From Akkermansia muciniphila (GTDB taxonomy: Bacteria; Verrucomicrobiota; Verrucomicrobiia; Verrucomicrobiales; Akkermansiaceae): 22,262 nt of DNA. Where the stretch lies: positions 1 through 22,262 of the forward strand of contig SFDX01000034.1 of NCBI GenBank assembly GCA_004557455.1. Reading direction: 5' to 3'. Positions within the stretch are counted from its first letter, which is position 1; every line of letters begins with the position of its first letter. The position numbers and the translations under genes are program-made. The notes beneath the pieces are model-generated. The model had not been told where the DNA came from and ran no database searches. It worked only from the letters and a program-made list of their open reading frames with translations. Positions 7,017 to 14,239 of this stretch are shown piece after piece.

Positions 7017-8068
7017 GTAGAAGAGGGGGTCGGGGGAATGTAGGAGCAGAGGGGCTCCGCAGCCATCATATCGCCGGTGAGACCGTAGGCGCGGGCGCGA
7101 GAGCCGCCGCAGACATGTCGGAACCCGCAGCAGCCGCATTTGCCGCCCAGGGCGTCGTCGTTCCGCAGTGTGGTGAAGATGGGGTGCTGCCGGTAGACCT
7201 CCGCCACGCTGTCCTTGCGCACGTTGCCGGCGGTGAGGGGCAGGAAGCCGCTGGGCTGGATCTCCCCGATGTGGGAGATGAAGAGCACCCCCTTGCCGTC
7301 CCGGGTGGGGATGAGATGCGGCGGCGGGGTGCCGTCACGGCGGGCATGCTGCAACAAGGCGCGGCGGTAGTGGTGTCCCTCCGTGGTTTTGATGGGGAAG
7401 GGCAGGGACGGCCGCAGCTCCGCCAGGCGTTGCCACAGGGTCTCCAGCTGCTCGGCGGTGGGCAATTCCTCCGCTTGGGCGCGCCCGGTGGGGACCAGCA
7501 CGAACACGCTCCACACGTCCGGCTGCAGCTCGCGCAGTAGGTCGGCAAAGGCATCCAGCTCGGGCAGCGTGGTGCGGGAGATGGTGGTGTTGATTTGCAG
7601 CTGAATCCCCGCCTCCCGCGCCATGGCAGCGGCCTGCAGGGTGCGGCGGAAGGTGTGCGGCACGCGGCGGAAGGCATCGTGCGTGGACTCCGTGGCGCCG
7701 TCCAGGCTCAGGCTCATGCTCACCACACCGGCCTCCTTCAGCGCGGCAAAGTCCGTGTGCAGCAGCCTGGGGGTAGCGGCAGGACTCAGGGCTACGCGCA
7801 CCCCTTTCCCGGCCAAGCGGCGGATGATCTGCAGCAGATCCGCGCGCATCATGGGGTCGCCGCCGGTCAGCACGACCATGGGCGGGGCCAGCTCGGCGAT
7901 TTCATCCGCCAGGCGCAGGGCCTCGTCTTCTGTCAGCTCCAGGGGGTGGCGACGCGGTTGGGCAACGGCGCGACAGTGGCGGCAGGCCAAGGCGCAGGCT
8001 CGCGTCACCTCCCAAAAAAGGATGAAGGGACGCTCGGAAAAGTCAACGGAAGGGAAGGGGTGCGGCAT
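7013..8068 (-). CDS. ahbD: Radical SAM/SPASM protein, AhbD (NirJ2)-like, haem synthase candidate
   Basis: AhbD oxidatively decarboxylates the two propionates of Fe-coproporphyrin III to vinyls, the last step to haem b. The 351-residue protein opens with FSERPFILFWEVTRACALAC, and the cluster motif is Cys25-x3-Cys29-x2-Cys32. VVLTGGDPMM is the SAM-binding GGEP-like motif, and MSLSLDGATESTHD is typical of the NirJ2/TIGR04053-like branch. The C-terminal Cys group (CGCCGFRHVCGGSRARA, then EPLC) is the auxiliary-cluster region. Pairing with an AhbC-like gene by a 4-base overlap supports the haem role. TIGR04053-like proteins also occur outside haem loci, so the exact substrate is inferred. Upstream ahbA/B and siroheme genes are not in the window. 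Confidence 0.78.
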   Translation of the reverse strand: MPHPFPSVDFSERPFILFWEVTRACALACRHCRAVAQPRRHPLELTEDEALRLADEIAELAPPMVVLTGGDPMMRADLLQIIRRLAGKGVRVALSPAATPRLLHTDFAALKEAGVVSMSLSLDGATESTHDAFRRVPHTFRRTLQAAAMAREAGIQLQINTTISRTTLPELDAFADLLRELQPDVWSVFVLVPTGRAQAEELPTAEQLETLWQRLAELRPSLPFPIKTTEGHHYRRALLQHARRDGTPPPHLIPTRDGKGVLFISHIGEIQPSGFLPLTAGNVRKDSVAEVYRQHPIFTTLRNDDALGGKCGCCGFRHVCGGSRARAYGLTGDMMAAEPLCSYIPPTPSST

Positions 8069-8087
8069 GCGAGGAACGATACTCCGG

Positions 8088-8129
8088 GCGCCTGCCGTGC
8101 CATCTGCATGGCAGGAAAACGGCAGGCGC
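8088..8129 (-). other. Stable hairpin between the thioredoxin-like gene and ahbD
   Basis: An 11-bp perfect stem (8088-8098 with 8119-8129) encloses a second 5-bp hairpin (8099-8103 with 8108-8112). No T tract follows on the minus strand, so a classical terminator is unlikely. Placed 12 bases after the stop codon at 8141 and 20 bases before the ahbD start, it may reduce read-through, protect the 3' end of the upstream message or act as a processing site. Confidence 0.6.
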
Positions 8130-8140
8130 GTGTTACTCCG

Positions 8141-8773
8141 TCAGCCGCGCGGGCTCAGCCGCTCCATTTCCTCCGGGGTCATGGGGCGGTACTTCTCCCG
8201 CTCCGTGAAGGGATTGGGCTTGTCCTCCGGCCGCATCGGCTGCGTATTCGGGATGCCGCCGAAAGCGCGGCGGTAGTAGCGCGTGGCCTGGGAGATGTGC
8301 TCATCCGGCCCGAAGCCGCGCAGGTTGAAGTCGATGACTTTCTCGCCGTTCGGCTTCATGAGCACGCTGTGCGGGCGCATGGTGGGGCAGGCACTGCCGG
8401 GGATGGGGGAGGTGCTGATGTAGGCCACCACCATGCCGGCGAGGCCCTCCTTAAGCTCCTTGCTGGCCAGAACGTCGCGCTCAAACTGCTTGCAGGCGGG
8501 GCAGGCATTCGGTACGCTGAAGATACCCCACATCAGCAGGTTGTGCTTCTTGGCCAAAGCCTCGGCCTCTCTGCGGCTCTTGCAGACCTTGAAGGGCACC
8601 TTCGCCTTCTCGTCCTTGGCCTCCTCAGCCGGGGTCTCCTCCTGCTTCTCTTTCTTGCTCACCTGCTCTGTCTTGGCCTTCTTGGACTTTTTGGTCTTCT
8701 TGGGCGCAGCGTCCGCCGGGAACACGGCGAAGGCCAGCGCGGCCACGAGCATCGCGATGATTCCTTTTTTCAT
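8141..8773 (-). CDS. Secreted thioredoxin-fold protein with CPAC motif
   Basis: A 210-residue protein. The signal peptide is MKKGIIAMLVAALAFAVFPADA, followed by a Lys/Glu-rich linker (about 25-58) and a thioredoxin-like domain (about 60-175). The redox motif is Cys91-Pro-Ala-Cys94 (NACPACKQFERDVL), and Pro134 in MRPHSVLMKPNG stands where the cis-Pro of thioredoxin folds lies. It should act in the periplasm as a disulfide reductase or oxidase; the partner is unknown. It is a paralogue of the gene directly upstream, sharing the linker, the EALAKKHNLLMWG block and the CxxC. It starts 12 bases after that gene and is followed by a hairpin and the radical SAM pair. Haem-locus thioredoxins often serve cytochrome c maturation, but no CcmG signature is visible. 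Confidence 0.75.
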   Translation of the reverse strand: MKKGIIAMLVAALAFAVFPADAAPKKTKKSKKAKTEQVSKKEKQEETPAEEAKDEKAKVPFKVCKSRREAEALAKKHNLLMWGIFSVPNACPACKQFERDVLASKELKEGLAGMVVAYISTSPIPGSACPTMRPHSVLMKPNGEKVIDFNLRGFGPDEHISQATRYYRRAFGGIPNTQPMRPEDKPNPFTEREKYRPMTPEEMERLSPRG

Positions 8774-8785
8774 GGTCGGTGATAA

Positions 8786-9391
8786 TCAGTTGGGGGTGAT
8801 GGTCTGCACCGGGGTGCCGGTCTTGCTGCCCCGGGGGATGATGAGCCCGCTGTCCGTCGTGTCCGGGCCGTCGTTCTTCAGGTTCCGATAGGCCTTGGTG
8901 TAATTCTCCAGGTCCTTGGCGTATTCGCGCACGGACTTGCTGCTCACATAGAACATGGGCAGGTAGTAAGTGCCGTCCGGCTTGATGAGGGCGCCGCTGG
9001 GCTTGCCGATGCACTTGTACTGCGGCAGCGGCTTGCGGGAGATCCAGCAGACCACGCAGCCCTTCACCTTCTTGAGTACGGCAGAGCGCAGGATCTTCTT
9101 CTCGAAGGCCACGCAGTACGGGCAGGTCGCGGGGTCGCTGTACACCACCCACACCAGCATGTCATGCTTCTTGGCCAAGGCAAAGGCTTCTTTCTCTGTT
9201 TTACAAATCTTGTAAGCCGGACCCTGCTTCTGCTTCTCCTGCTTGTCTTTCTTGTCCTTTTTTCCCTGCTCGGGGGCCTGCTCCTCCGTGGGGGTGTCCG
9301 TCTCCGACTCCTCCTCCGCCGGTGCCGCGCAGGGCAGCACGGCCCATGCGCAGAGAGCCAGTGCCCAAGTCTTCAGCGTTGTGTGCATCAT
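8786..9391 (-). CDS. Secreted thioredoxin-fold protein with CPYC motif
   Basis: A 201-residue protein, first in the operon. The signal peptide is MMHTTLKTWALALCAWAVLP with cleavage near APA. A Glu/Lys/Gln-rich linker (about 25-57) follows, then a thioredoxin-like domain. The redox motif is Cys90-Pro-Tyr-Cys93 (ATCPYCVAFEKKIL), the dipeptide of glutaredoxins, with the probable cis-Pro at 131 (KPSGALIKPDG). Further Cys at 112, 115 and 127 are unusual for this fold and may form a second disulfide or bind metal. The start is well supported: AAGGAG lies 5 bases before the ATG at 9391 (8 before the next ATG), the best Shine-Dalgarno in the window. It is a paralogue of the next gene; the duplicates have diverged strongly outside the core. 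The substrate is unknown. Confidence 0.78.
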   Translation of the reverse strand: MMHTTLKTWALALCAWAVLPCAAPAEEESETDTPTEEQAPEQGKKDKKDKQEKQKQGPAYKICKTEKEAFALAKKHDMLVWVVYSDPATCPYCVAFEKKILRSAVLKKVKGCVVCWISRKPLPQYKCIGKPSGALIKPDGTYYLPMFYVSSKSVREYAKDLENYTKAYRNLKNDGPDTTDSGLIIPRGSKTGTPVQTITPN

Positions 9392-9412
9392 AAAAACTCC
9401 TTTGCTGCCCGC

Positions 9413-9441
9413 ATAATGGCATATTCGCCCCCCTTTGTCAA
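9413..9441 (-). promoter_or_regulatory. Sigma70-type promoter for the thioredoxin/ahb operon
   Basis: On the minus strand a perfect TTGACA -35 (9436-9441), a 17-bp spacer and a CATTAT -10 (9413-9418) lie about 20 bases before the start codon. The expected transcript start near 9406 keeps the AAGGAG site at the beginning of the message. It should drive all five genes down to the terminator at 5195. Confidence 0.75.
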
Positions 9442-9546
9442 GCCTGCGTTGCGCGTGTCCTGCGGAAAAATCCGGCACCCGTCCGATTGGACGCGCGGTG
9501 TGAGAGACTTCCGTCCACCGGGGTAGCAGGGAGGAGAATCAATTGG

Positions 9547-9667
9547 GAACGCAGAATTTTCGGAAGGAGCGGAAACCGATTGGTGTGCCGGACCGGGAGC
9601 AGACGGCATGCCGCCGTGGCAGTAGGTGCGTTGGTGATTTCGGTTAAAATCCTGTTGCTGCCTACTA
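9547..9667 (+). repeat. Dispersed repeat, left copy
   Basis: The first 42 bases (9547-9588) are identical to 12480-12521, in the same orientation. Similarity continues more loosely to about 9667, for example 27 of 34 bases in the block starting GCAGACGGCATG, then CTGTTGCTGCCTACTA. Arms AGTAGG and CCTACT can pair in this copy. It lies between the thioredoxin/ahb promoter and the 3' end of the DUF262 gene. The rest of the 300-base gap holds the promoter and nothing else I recognise. Confidence 0.85.
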
Positions 9668-9695
9668 CCGCGGCGTTATCAAGTAGGGTAAGGTA

Positions 9696-12089
9696 CTACC
9701 GGCAATACTTCCGGCGATACTCCCGGAGGTCTCTGACTACCTGATCAAGGTCCACTGTCTCCCACGCTTTGCCGACTATATTGTGGCACAGAACTTCGGA
9801 TTTGCCATCGTCAGTCTGACGGGAATGCCACCATGTGTTGCGGTCATTGTTGACAGCGTTTGCTTCGGGATGTCGCCGCACTCCCCATTCGACCTCGACC
9901 GGCCCGCAGCAGATGCAAAGAAGGGCCTTCTCCCGGCCGATTTTCACCTCCTCGCCGACAGCAATCCATGAGTGCCCCCAAGGTTGATCACACAGCCGTT
10001 GGGTACCATCCGGGACATAAACCCAATATTTCGGTTCGCATTCAAATTTTTGACAGAAATTCTCGATGACCTTCGGACGCCAATCCACGTCGGCGAAGTT
10101 CAGCCAATCATTCCAGCAGAGTCCTTGATAGCAAGAGGTGTACAGAGTCTTCAGGCGTGCGGCAATACGTCTTCCCAAGGCAAAGGCCAACTCTTTTTTC
10201 TCCTCGAGGGAGGAAATATCAAGGTTCCCGTCATTGAAATGTGGCGAGTCCGTATCACTGCCATCCTTCATCCCGGAAACAAACAACGATTCATCTTCAT
10301 CCTCCTCATCCCGCCCCTTCATGTAAGACCCGTTGATAAAGGGAGGCGCATCCTGCTTGGAGCGGTTGAAGCTGAAGGGAAGCGGCGCGATATTGCCGAT
10401 CGAGGATATCAGCTCCGACAAGGTATAGGTATACGTCTTCTTTTTCCTCCCCCTGCCCGAGGTGATCCAGCAGGAGGGGTAGATGTGATCGTAATCCCAG
10501 GGGCGGTTATCCTCCAGCCACGCAGCGGCAGCAGAATCATAGTCGGCGAAATATTTCTGCATATATTCGCGGCAGCAATACAGCAAGAACAGGCGGGATT
10601 CTGTTTTGTTCCAAGCCCAAAGGCGATTGATGGCGTTCACATACAGGGGATTATTCCATGCTGTATGCAATCCCGGCTCATTTTCGGCTGCCAGCTCCTT
10701 CTCTATGCTTTCATACAAGCTCGGCGGGGGAGGCAGAAGGAAACGGCCATCGAGCGACTCCCGATGCAGCCACTTCTTCAGCCCTTTTTCCTCATCTGCC
10801 AAATCCAAATTCGCAAAGTTCAGTGATTGTCCGTACAATCCCAGCAAAAGAAGGAGGGATATTTTTTTCTGATTCGGAAGGGTCGTCGAACGATATTCCA
10901 GCCAAAGGAGGAGAAGATAGATGTCCGGTCGGCTGCGGGCAATACTTGCCAAGACAAAGCGCGGCATACCATCTTGGTTTGAGTCGCTGTAGAGTAGCTG
11001 CTTATCGAACTGCTCCAGAAGGTTCTTCAGTTCCTTGATGAATGCATAGAATCTCTCTCTTTCAGCCGCTAGCTGATAAACATCTTTTTGAGTAACATTT
11101 GCCTTCCATTTCCCATCTCGTTTTACAAAATATAACCTGATCGCAATATCTGCCAAACGAGCAGGGTTCATCCTATCGACAGCCAGAGAATCCAGAGAAT
11201 CAATCCCGCTCACTACCGGCAAAATGGATTTGAGGATGGAATAGCGCACGTCCTCCTGCGAGGGCTCCGTGCCGCCTTTATTCAAGCGGGCAAAGTAAGT
11301 AGCAACATCGGACCCGGTACCGGAAGTGCCTTGTTCCCTATCGAATTTCACCGGCGACACCACCGCAATAACCCGATATGTTTCTACCAAGGCCAGAGCA
11401 CGGCGCAATTCCTCCACCGCCTCATCTGTAACAAGATCTGCCATTCCCTCGGCATATTTCTTGTCCCCGATCAGCTCCATCAACGCCTCACGGCTCACGG
11501 ATGAACCGATCCTCCGCAGTTCCCGGAACGGGATGGGGCAACGGGCCTCAAAAGGGTACATCTTCGAGGGCTTCGGCTTTTGGCAGGTGATTTTGTCCTC
11601 AACCCCCGCACGCCGCAGCGCATGACAGCGCTCTGCTGTACTCAACCGGCTGTCCGTCGGATTACCGAGGTGATATCCCCACGGCTGACCCTTGGTTGTG
11701 ACATAGAAGAAGAACTTGCGGTCCGGGCATCTCTCCTTCACCTTCTCGCTCGGTGCAAGATCCAGCCAAAGGATGGTATCATTCTCCTCAATCCCGGGAC
11801 ACCCGAGCCTCAGGGCATTGTACCGTTGCTGCCCGTCAAAGATACCATATGTTGCACCGTTTCCCTCATACGGCATCAAGGTGATGCACCCGATGGGAAT
11901 TCCCCGCATCACGGAGTCCCACAGCAGTTCAACCTGCGCGGGGCTCCAAACAAGCCCCCGCTGGAACTCGGGGATGTCCAAGCTCTTCCTACCCTCCCCC
12001 GGGCACTCAATGCTCTTGTTAGCCAAGGCATCGATGGACACCAGTAGCGTTTTATAGATATTTTTACCGATTTCAATCATTGATGACAT
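9696..12089 (-). CDS. DUF262 and DUF1524/HNH protein, GmrSD-like restriction enzyme candidate
   Basis: A 797-residue protein. The N-terminal DUF262 (ParB/sulfiredoxin-like) domain shows IPEFQRGLVWSPAQVELLWD and then IFDGQQRYNAL, with DGQQR at 85-89; in related enzymes this half binds NTP. The middle part is helical. Near the C-terminus a DUF1524/HNH nuclease motif is visible: WDYDHIYP (Asp534-His535), GN at 565-566, and Asn575-x2-Lys578. This order matches GmrSD-type type IV restriction enzymes, which cut modified phage DNA. Residues about 640-797 form an extra Trp/Cys-rich region I do not recognise. It is a single gene with no visible methylase or partner, in visibly lower-GC sequence, and bracketed by repeats, suggesting transfer. 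The ATG at 12089 has no Shine-Dalgarno; Met4 is an alternative. The domain call is firm; the anti-phage role is inferred. Confidence 0.85.
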   Translation of the reverse strand: MSSMIEIGKNIYKTLLVSIDALANKSIECPGEGRKSLDIPEFQRGLVWSPAQVELLWDSVMRGIPIGCITLMPYEGNGATYGIFDGQQRYNALRLGCPGIEENDTILWLDLAPSEKVKERCPDRKFFFYVTTKGQPWGYHLGNPTDSRLSTAERCHALRRAGVEDKITCQKPKPSKMYPFEARCPIPFRELRRIGSSVSREALMELIGDKKYAEGMADLVTDEAVEELRRALALVETYRVIAVVSPVKFDREQGTSGTGSDVATYFARLNKGGTEPSQEDVRYSILKSILPVVSGIDSLDSLAVDRMNPARLADIAIRLYFVKRDGKWKANVTQKDVYQLAAERERFYAFIKELKNLLEQFDKQLLYSDSNQDGMPRFVLASIARSRPDIYLLLLWLEYRSTTLPNQKKISLLLLLGLYGQSLNFANLDLADEEKGLKKWLHRESLDGRFLLPPPPSLYESIEKELAAENEPGLHTAWNNPLYVNAINRLWAWNKTESRLFLLYCCREYMQKYFADYDSAAAAWLEDNRPWDYDHIYPSCWITSGRGRKKKTYTYTLSELISSIGNIAPLPFSFNRSKQDAPPFINGSYMKGRDEEDEDESLFVSGMKDGSDTDSPHFNDGNLDISSLEEKKELAFALGRRIAARLKTLYTSCYQGLCWNDWLNFADVDWRPKVIENFCQKFECEPKYWVYVPDGTQRLCDQPWGHSWIAVGEEVKIGREKALLCICCGPVEVEWGVRRHPEANAVNNDRNTWWHSRQTDDGKSEVLCHNIVGKAWETVDLDQVVRDLREYRRKYCR

Positions 12090-12114
12090 AGTGTTGTATG
12101 TGTTGATATTAAAT

Positions 12115-12151
12115 TGTCACATCAGGGAGTAGCATACCCCTGACTCTGACA
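12115..12151. promoter_or_regulatory. Inverted repeat upstream of the DUF262 gene, possible operator
   Basis: Two nested pairs of arms face each other: TGTCA (12115-12119) with TGACA (12147-12151), and TCAGGG (12122-12127) with CCCTGA (12138-12143). The element lies 26-62 bases before the start codon, where a regulator of the DUF262 gene would bind. No nearby gene encodes an obvious repressor. A hairpin in a leader transcript is the alternative. Confidence 0.45.
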
Positions 12152-12479
12152 ATCCACGAGGCGCAAACGGTTAAATCCGGACACACATAAAAGATAAAAG
12201 CGTTCCCCTTCACCCGTTTGCACCGGATAGCGTACAGCATTCTCTATGAGGAGTCAAGCAGAAAACAGGCTTTTCCCTTGGAAAATTTCATTCCTTCAAT
12301 GTGATCCACTTTGCTACCTTCACCCTCCTGCGCCCTGAATCTGTCGCAACTTTTTGATTATCAATAGTTTACATGGGGTGCTCATAGGGAATGCTGTATC
12401 CCTCACATCCCCCTCCACAAGGTTTTTCCTCCGATCCTTCCAAGCACTTCACAGGAGGCAGCGGAAGGCGAGAAAAGCC
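12152..12479. other. Intergenic stretch without a recognisable gene
   Basis: This AT-richer stretch lies upstream of the DUF262 gene. I see a pair of distant arms (GCAAACGG near 12166, CCGTTTGC near 12216) and no credible coding frame, RNA gene or terminator. Confidence 0.5.
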
Positions 12480-12602
12480 GAACGCAGAATTTTCGGAAGG
12501 AGCGGAAACCGATTGGTGTGCATGGCGTCGTGCAGATAGCCTGTCGCCGGGGCCGTAGGTCCGTTCCTGTTTATCTTGATGAATATCTGTAGCTACCTGC
12601 TA
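12480..12602 (+). repeat. Dispersed repeat, right copy
   Basis: Bases 12480-12521 are identical to 9547-9588. Weaker similarity extends to about 12602, ending in CTGTAGCTACCTGCTA. The copies lie in direct orientation on either side of the DUF262 gene, about 2.9 kb apart. The loose similarity beyond the core suggests members of a repeat family rather than simple attachment sites. Between here and the gapA terminator (12603-12959) there is no convincing gene; short CTACCTACTA and TAGGTAGTA strings occur near 12693 and 12857. Confidence 0.85.
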
Positions 12603-12959
12603 AGAATTCGTCTTGAGGTCTTATCAAGAATCAGCATGAAATTCATATTTCCGAAATTTCCTGAAATTCCGCGTTCCCCCCCCAAAAAACAGCTACCTAC
12701 TACCATGAAGGCAGGAAGTCTCGCACCTGATGGAAAAAAATGAAAAAACTTTGAACAAACCCGCCCGCTGCGGTGTCCTACCCTATGTAGGTTCCCCCGG
12801 CAGGTGGTGAAGGAGAGAGCGCTGCCGGCCAAGCCAAAGGGGAGAACCGAGTTTCATAGGTAGTAAGTTGGAGCCGTCGTGGGAGAATATCCTGCGGCGG
12901 CTTTTCCTACCCATGCGAGAGAAAGCGCGCGCCCGTTTCGTTTTGCGGCATCACAGGGC

Positions 12960-12993
12960 AAAAAAAGCACGGGGCCGGCATGCGACCCCGTGC
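12960..12993 (-). terminator. Intrinsic terminator of gapA
   Basis: An 8-bp perfect GC stem (12967-12974 with 12986-12993) with an 11-base loop is followed on the minus strand by seven T residues (12960-12966). It begins 29 bases after the gapA stop codon. Confidence 0.88.
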
Positions 12994-13022
12994 GGAAATG
13001 CGGTAGTACCGCGGCGGTGTGC

Positions 13023-14048
13023 TTACTTGCAGCAGCAGCAGGGCAGGGAGTCGCCCAGCTTCTTCATCGCCTCGGCAGCGCGGTTGGAGTAACCCCACTC
13101 GTTGTCGTACCAGCCGCAAACCTTGACCATGTTGCCACCGACCACGTAGGTGAAGCCGGAGTCGAAGATGCAGGAGTGCGGGTTGGAAACGATGTCCTGG
13201 AGCACGAGAGCGTCCTCGGAGTACTCGAGGATGCCCTTGAGCGGGCCCTCGGCAGCCTCCTTCATGGCAGCGTTCACCTCCTCCACCGTCACGTCGCTCT
13301 TGAGGATGGCGACGAAGTCGGTCAGGGAGCCCGTCGGGGTCGGCACGCGGAAGGAAGCACCGTTGAGCAGGCCCTTGAGCTGGGGAATCACCTCACCGAT
13401 AGCCTTGGCAGCACCGGTGGTGGTGGGGATGATGTTGATGGCGGCGGAGCGCATGCGGCGAGCGTCCTTGTGCGGCAGATCCAGAATGCGCTGGTCGTTC
13501 GTGTAGGAGTGAATCGTGCTCATCATGCCCTTCTCGATGCCCCACTTGTCGTTGAGCACCTTCACCATCGGGGAAAGGCAGTTCGTCGTGCAGGAAGCGT
13601 TGGACACGATGTTGTGCTTGGCAGGATCGTACTCGTTGTCGTTGATGCCGATGCAGAACGTCAGGTCCGGGTTCTTGGCGGGAGCGGAGATGAGCACCTT
13701 CTTGGCACCGGCCTTCAGGTGACCCTCAGCCTTCTCGCGAGCCGTGAACAGACCCGTGGACTCCAGAACCACGTCCACGCCCAGCTCCTTCCAAGGCAGC
13801 TGGTCCGGGCCCAGCATGCCGCCGAGGATCTTGATCTCGTGGCCGTTCACCACCAGAATGTCCTCGCCCTTCACCTCAACCGTGCCCTTGAACTTGCCCT
13901 GCGTGGAGTCGAACTTCAGCAGGTGAGCGGTGGTCTCAATCGGGGTAAGGTCGTGAATGGCAACAACCTTCTCAAGCTCGGTCTGGGACATCGCGCGCAG
14001 CACGTTGCGGCCAATGCGTCCGAAACCGTTAATAGCGTATTTAGCCAT
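13023..14048 (-). CDS. gapA: Glyceraldehyde-3-phosphate dehydrogenase, type I
   Basis: GAPDH converts glyceraldehyde-3-phosphate, phosphate and NAD+ to 1,3-bisphosphoglycerate in glycolysis. The 341-residue protein has the Rossmann start YAINGFGRIGRNVLR, Asp33 at the cofactor ribose position (favouring NAD), the catalytic Cys153 in SNASCTTNC and the base His180 in STIHSYTNDQ. HKDARRMRSAAINIIPTTTG and WYDNEWGYSNR complete the family signature. The odd feature is the C-terminus: after the usual last helix it ends LPCCCCK, a run of four Cys codons before TAA. This could be a metal or redox site or a tolerated low-complexity tail. It is monocistronic with its own promoter and terminator. The start codon lacks a Shine-Dalgarno but matches the family start exactly. 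Confidence 0.97.
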   Translation of the reverse strand: MAKYAINGFGRIGRNVLRAMSQTELEKVVAIHDLTPIETTAHLLKFDSTQGKFKGTVEVKGEDILVVNGHEIKILGGMLGPDQLPWKELGVDVVLESTGLFTAREKAEGHLKAGAKKVLISAPAKNPDLTFCIGINDNEYDPAKHNIVSNASCTTNCLSPMVKVLNDKWGIEKGMMSTIHSYTNDQRILDLPHKDARRMRSAAINIIPTTTGAAKAIGEVIPQLKGLLNGASFRVPTPTGSLTDFVAILKSDVTVEEVNAAMKEAAEGPLKGILEYSEDALVLQDIVSNPHSCIFDSGFTYVVGGNMVKVCGWYDNEWGYSNRAAEAMKKLGDSLPCCCCK

Positions 14049-14114
14049 AGTGAATGATGTGTATCGTTAAGTTTGCTTACCACGCCAAACCACCCGGTCC
14101 GGCAAGGCGCCCCA

Positions 14115-14143
14115 AGTTTACCCCATCCTGCCCTTTCAGTCAA
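14115..14143 (-). promoter_or_regulatory. Sigma70-type promoter for gapA
   Basis: On the minus strand TTGACT (14138-14143), a 17-bp spacer and TAAACT (14115-14120) lie upstream of gapA. The predicted start near 14108 gives a leader of about 60 bases. Confidence 0.7.
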
Positions 14144-14192
14144 TCCAAATTTCATCTCTTCTGCAAAAAAATCACCATGTCACCCTTTTTTC

Positions 14193-14221
14193 TTGACTCC
14201 CTCTCTCGCCTGTGCCATAAT
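14193..14221 (+). promoter_or_regulatory. Sigma70-type promoter for tRNA-Arg
   Basis: TTGACT (14193-14198), a 17-bp spacer and CATAAT (14216-14221) stand 18 bases before the first base of the tRNA. They are divergent from the gapA promoter 50 bases away. Confidence 0.8.
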
Positions 14222-14239
14222 CCGCCCGTACCTCCTCAT

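Noticed and set aside
5844..7043. Plus-strand frame of 399 codons opposite ahbC
   Set aside because: It is an exact shadow of a radical SAM gene with intact Cys motifs and shows no domain of its own.
9487..9744. Small frame of 85 codons containing the repeat core
   Set aside because: It shares the ERRIFGRSGNRLVC string with a frame at 12354-12539 only because both cross the 42-bp repeat. The flanks do not match at protein level and no ribosome binding site fits.
9547..12602. The two repeats as attL/attR of an integrated element
   Set aside because: No integrase or recombinase lies between them, and similarity continues beyond the identical core, which fits a dispersed repeat family better. 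It was kept only as a finding.
12593..12832. Minus-strand frame of 79 codons in the gap before gapA
   Set aside because: It has no ribosome binding site, operon context or recognisable composition, and it starts inside the repeat-rich gap.
12879..14057. Plus-strand frame of 392 codons opposite gapA
   Set aside because: It is a shadow of the GAPDH gene, repetitive in Val/Gly/His, with no motif.
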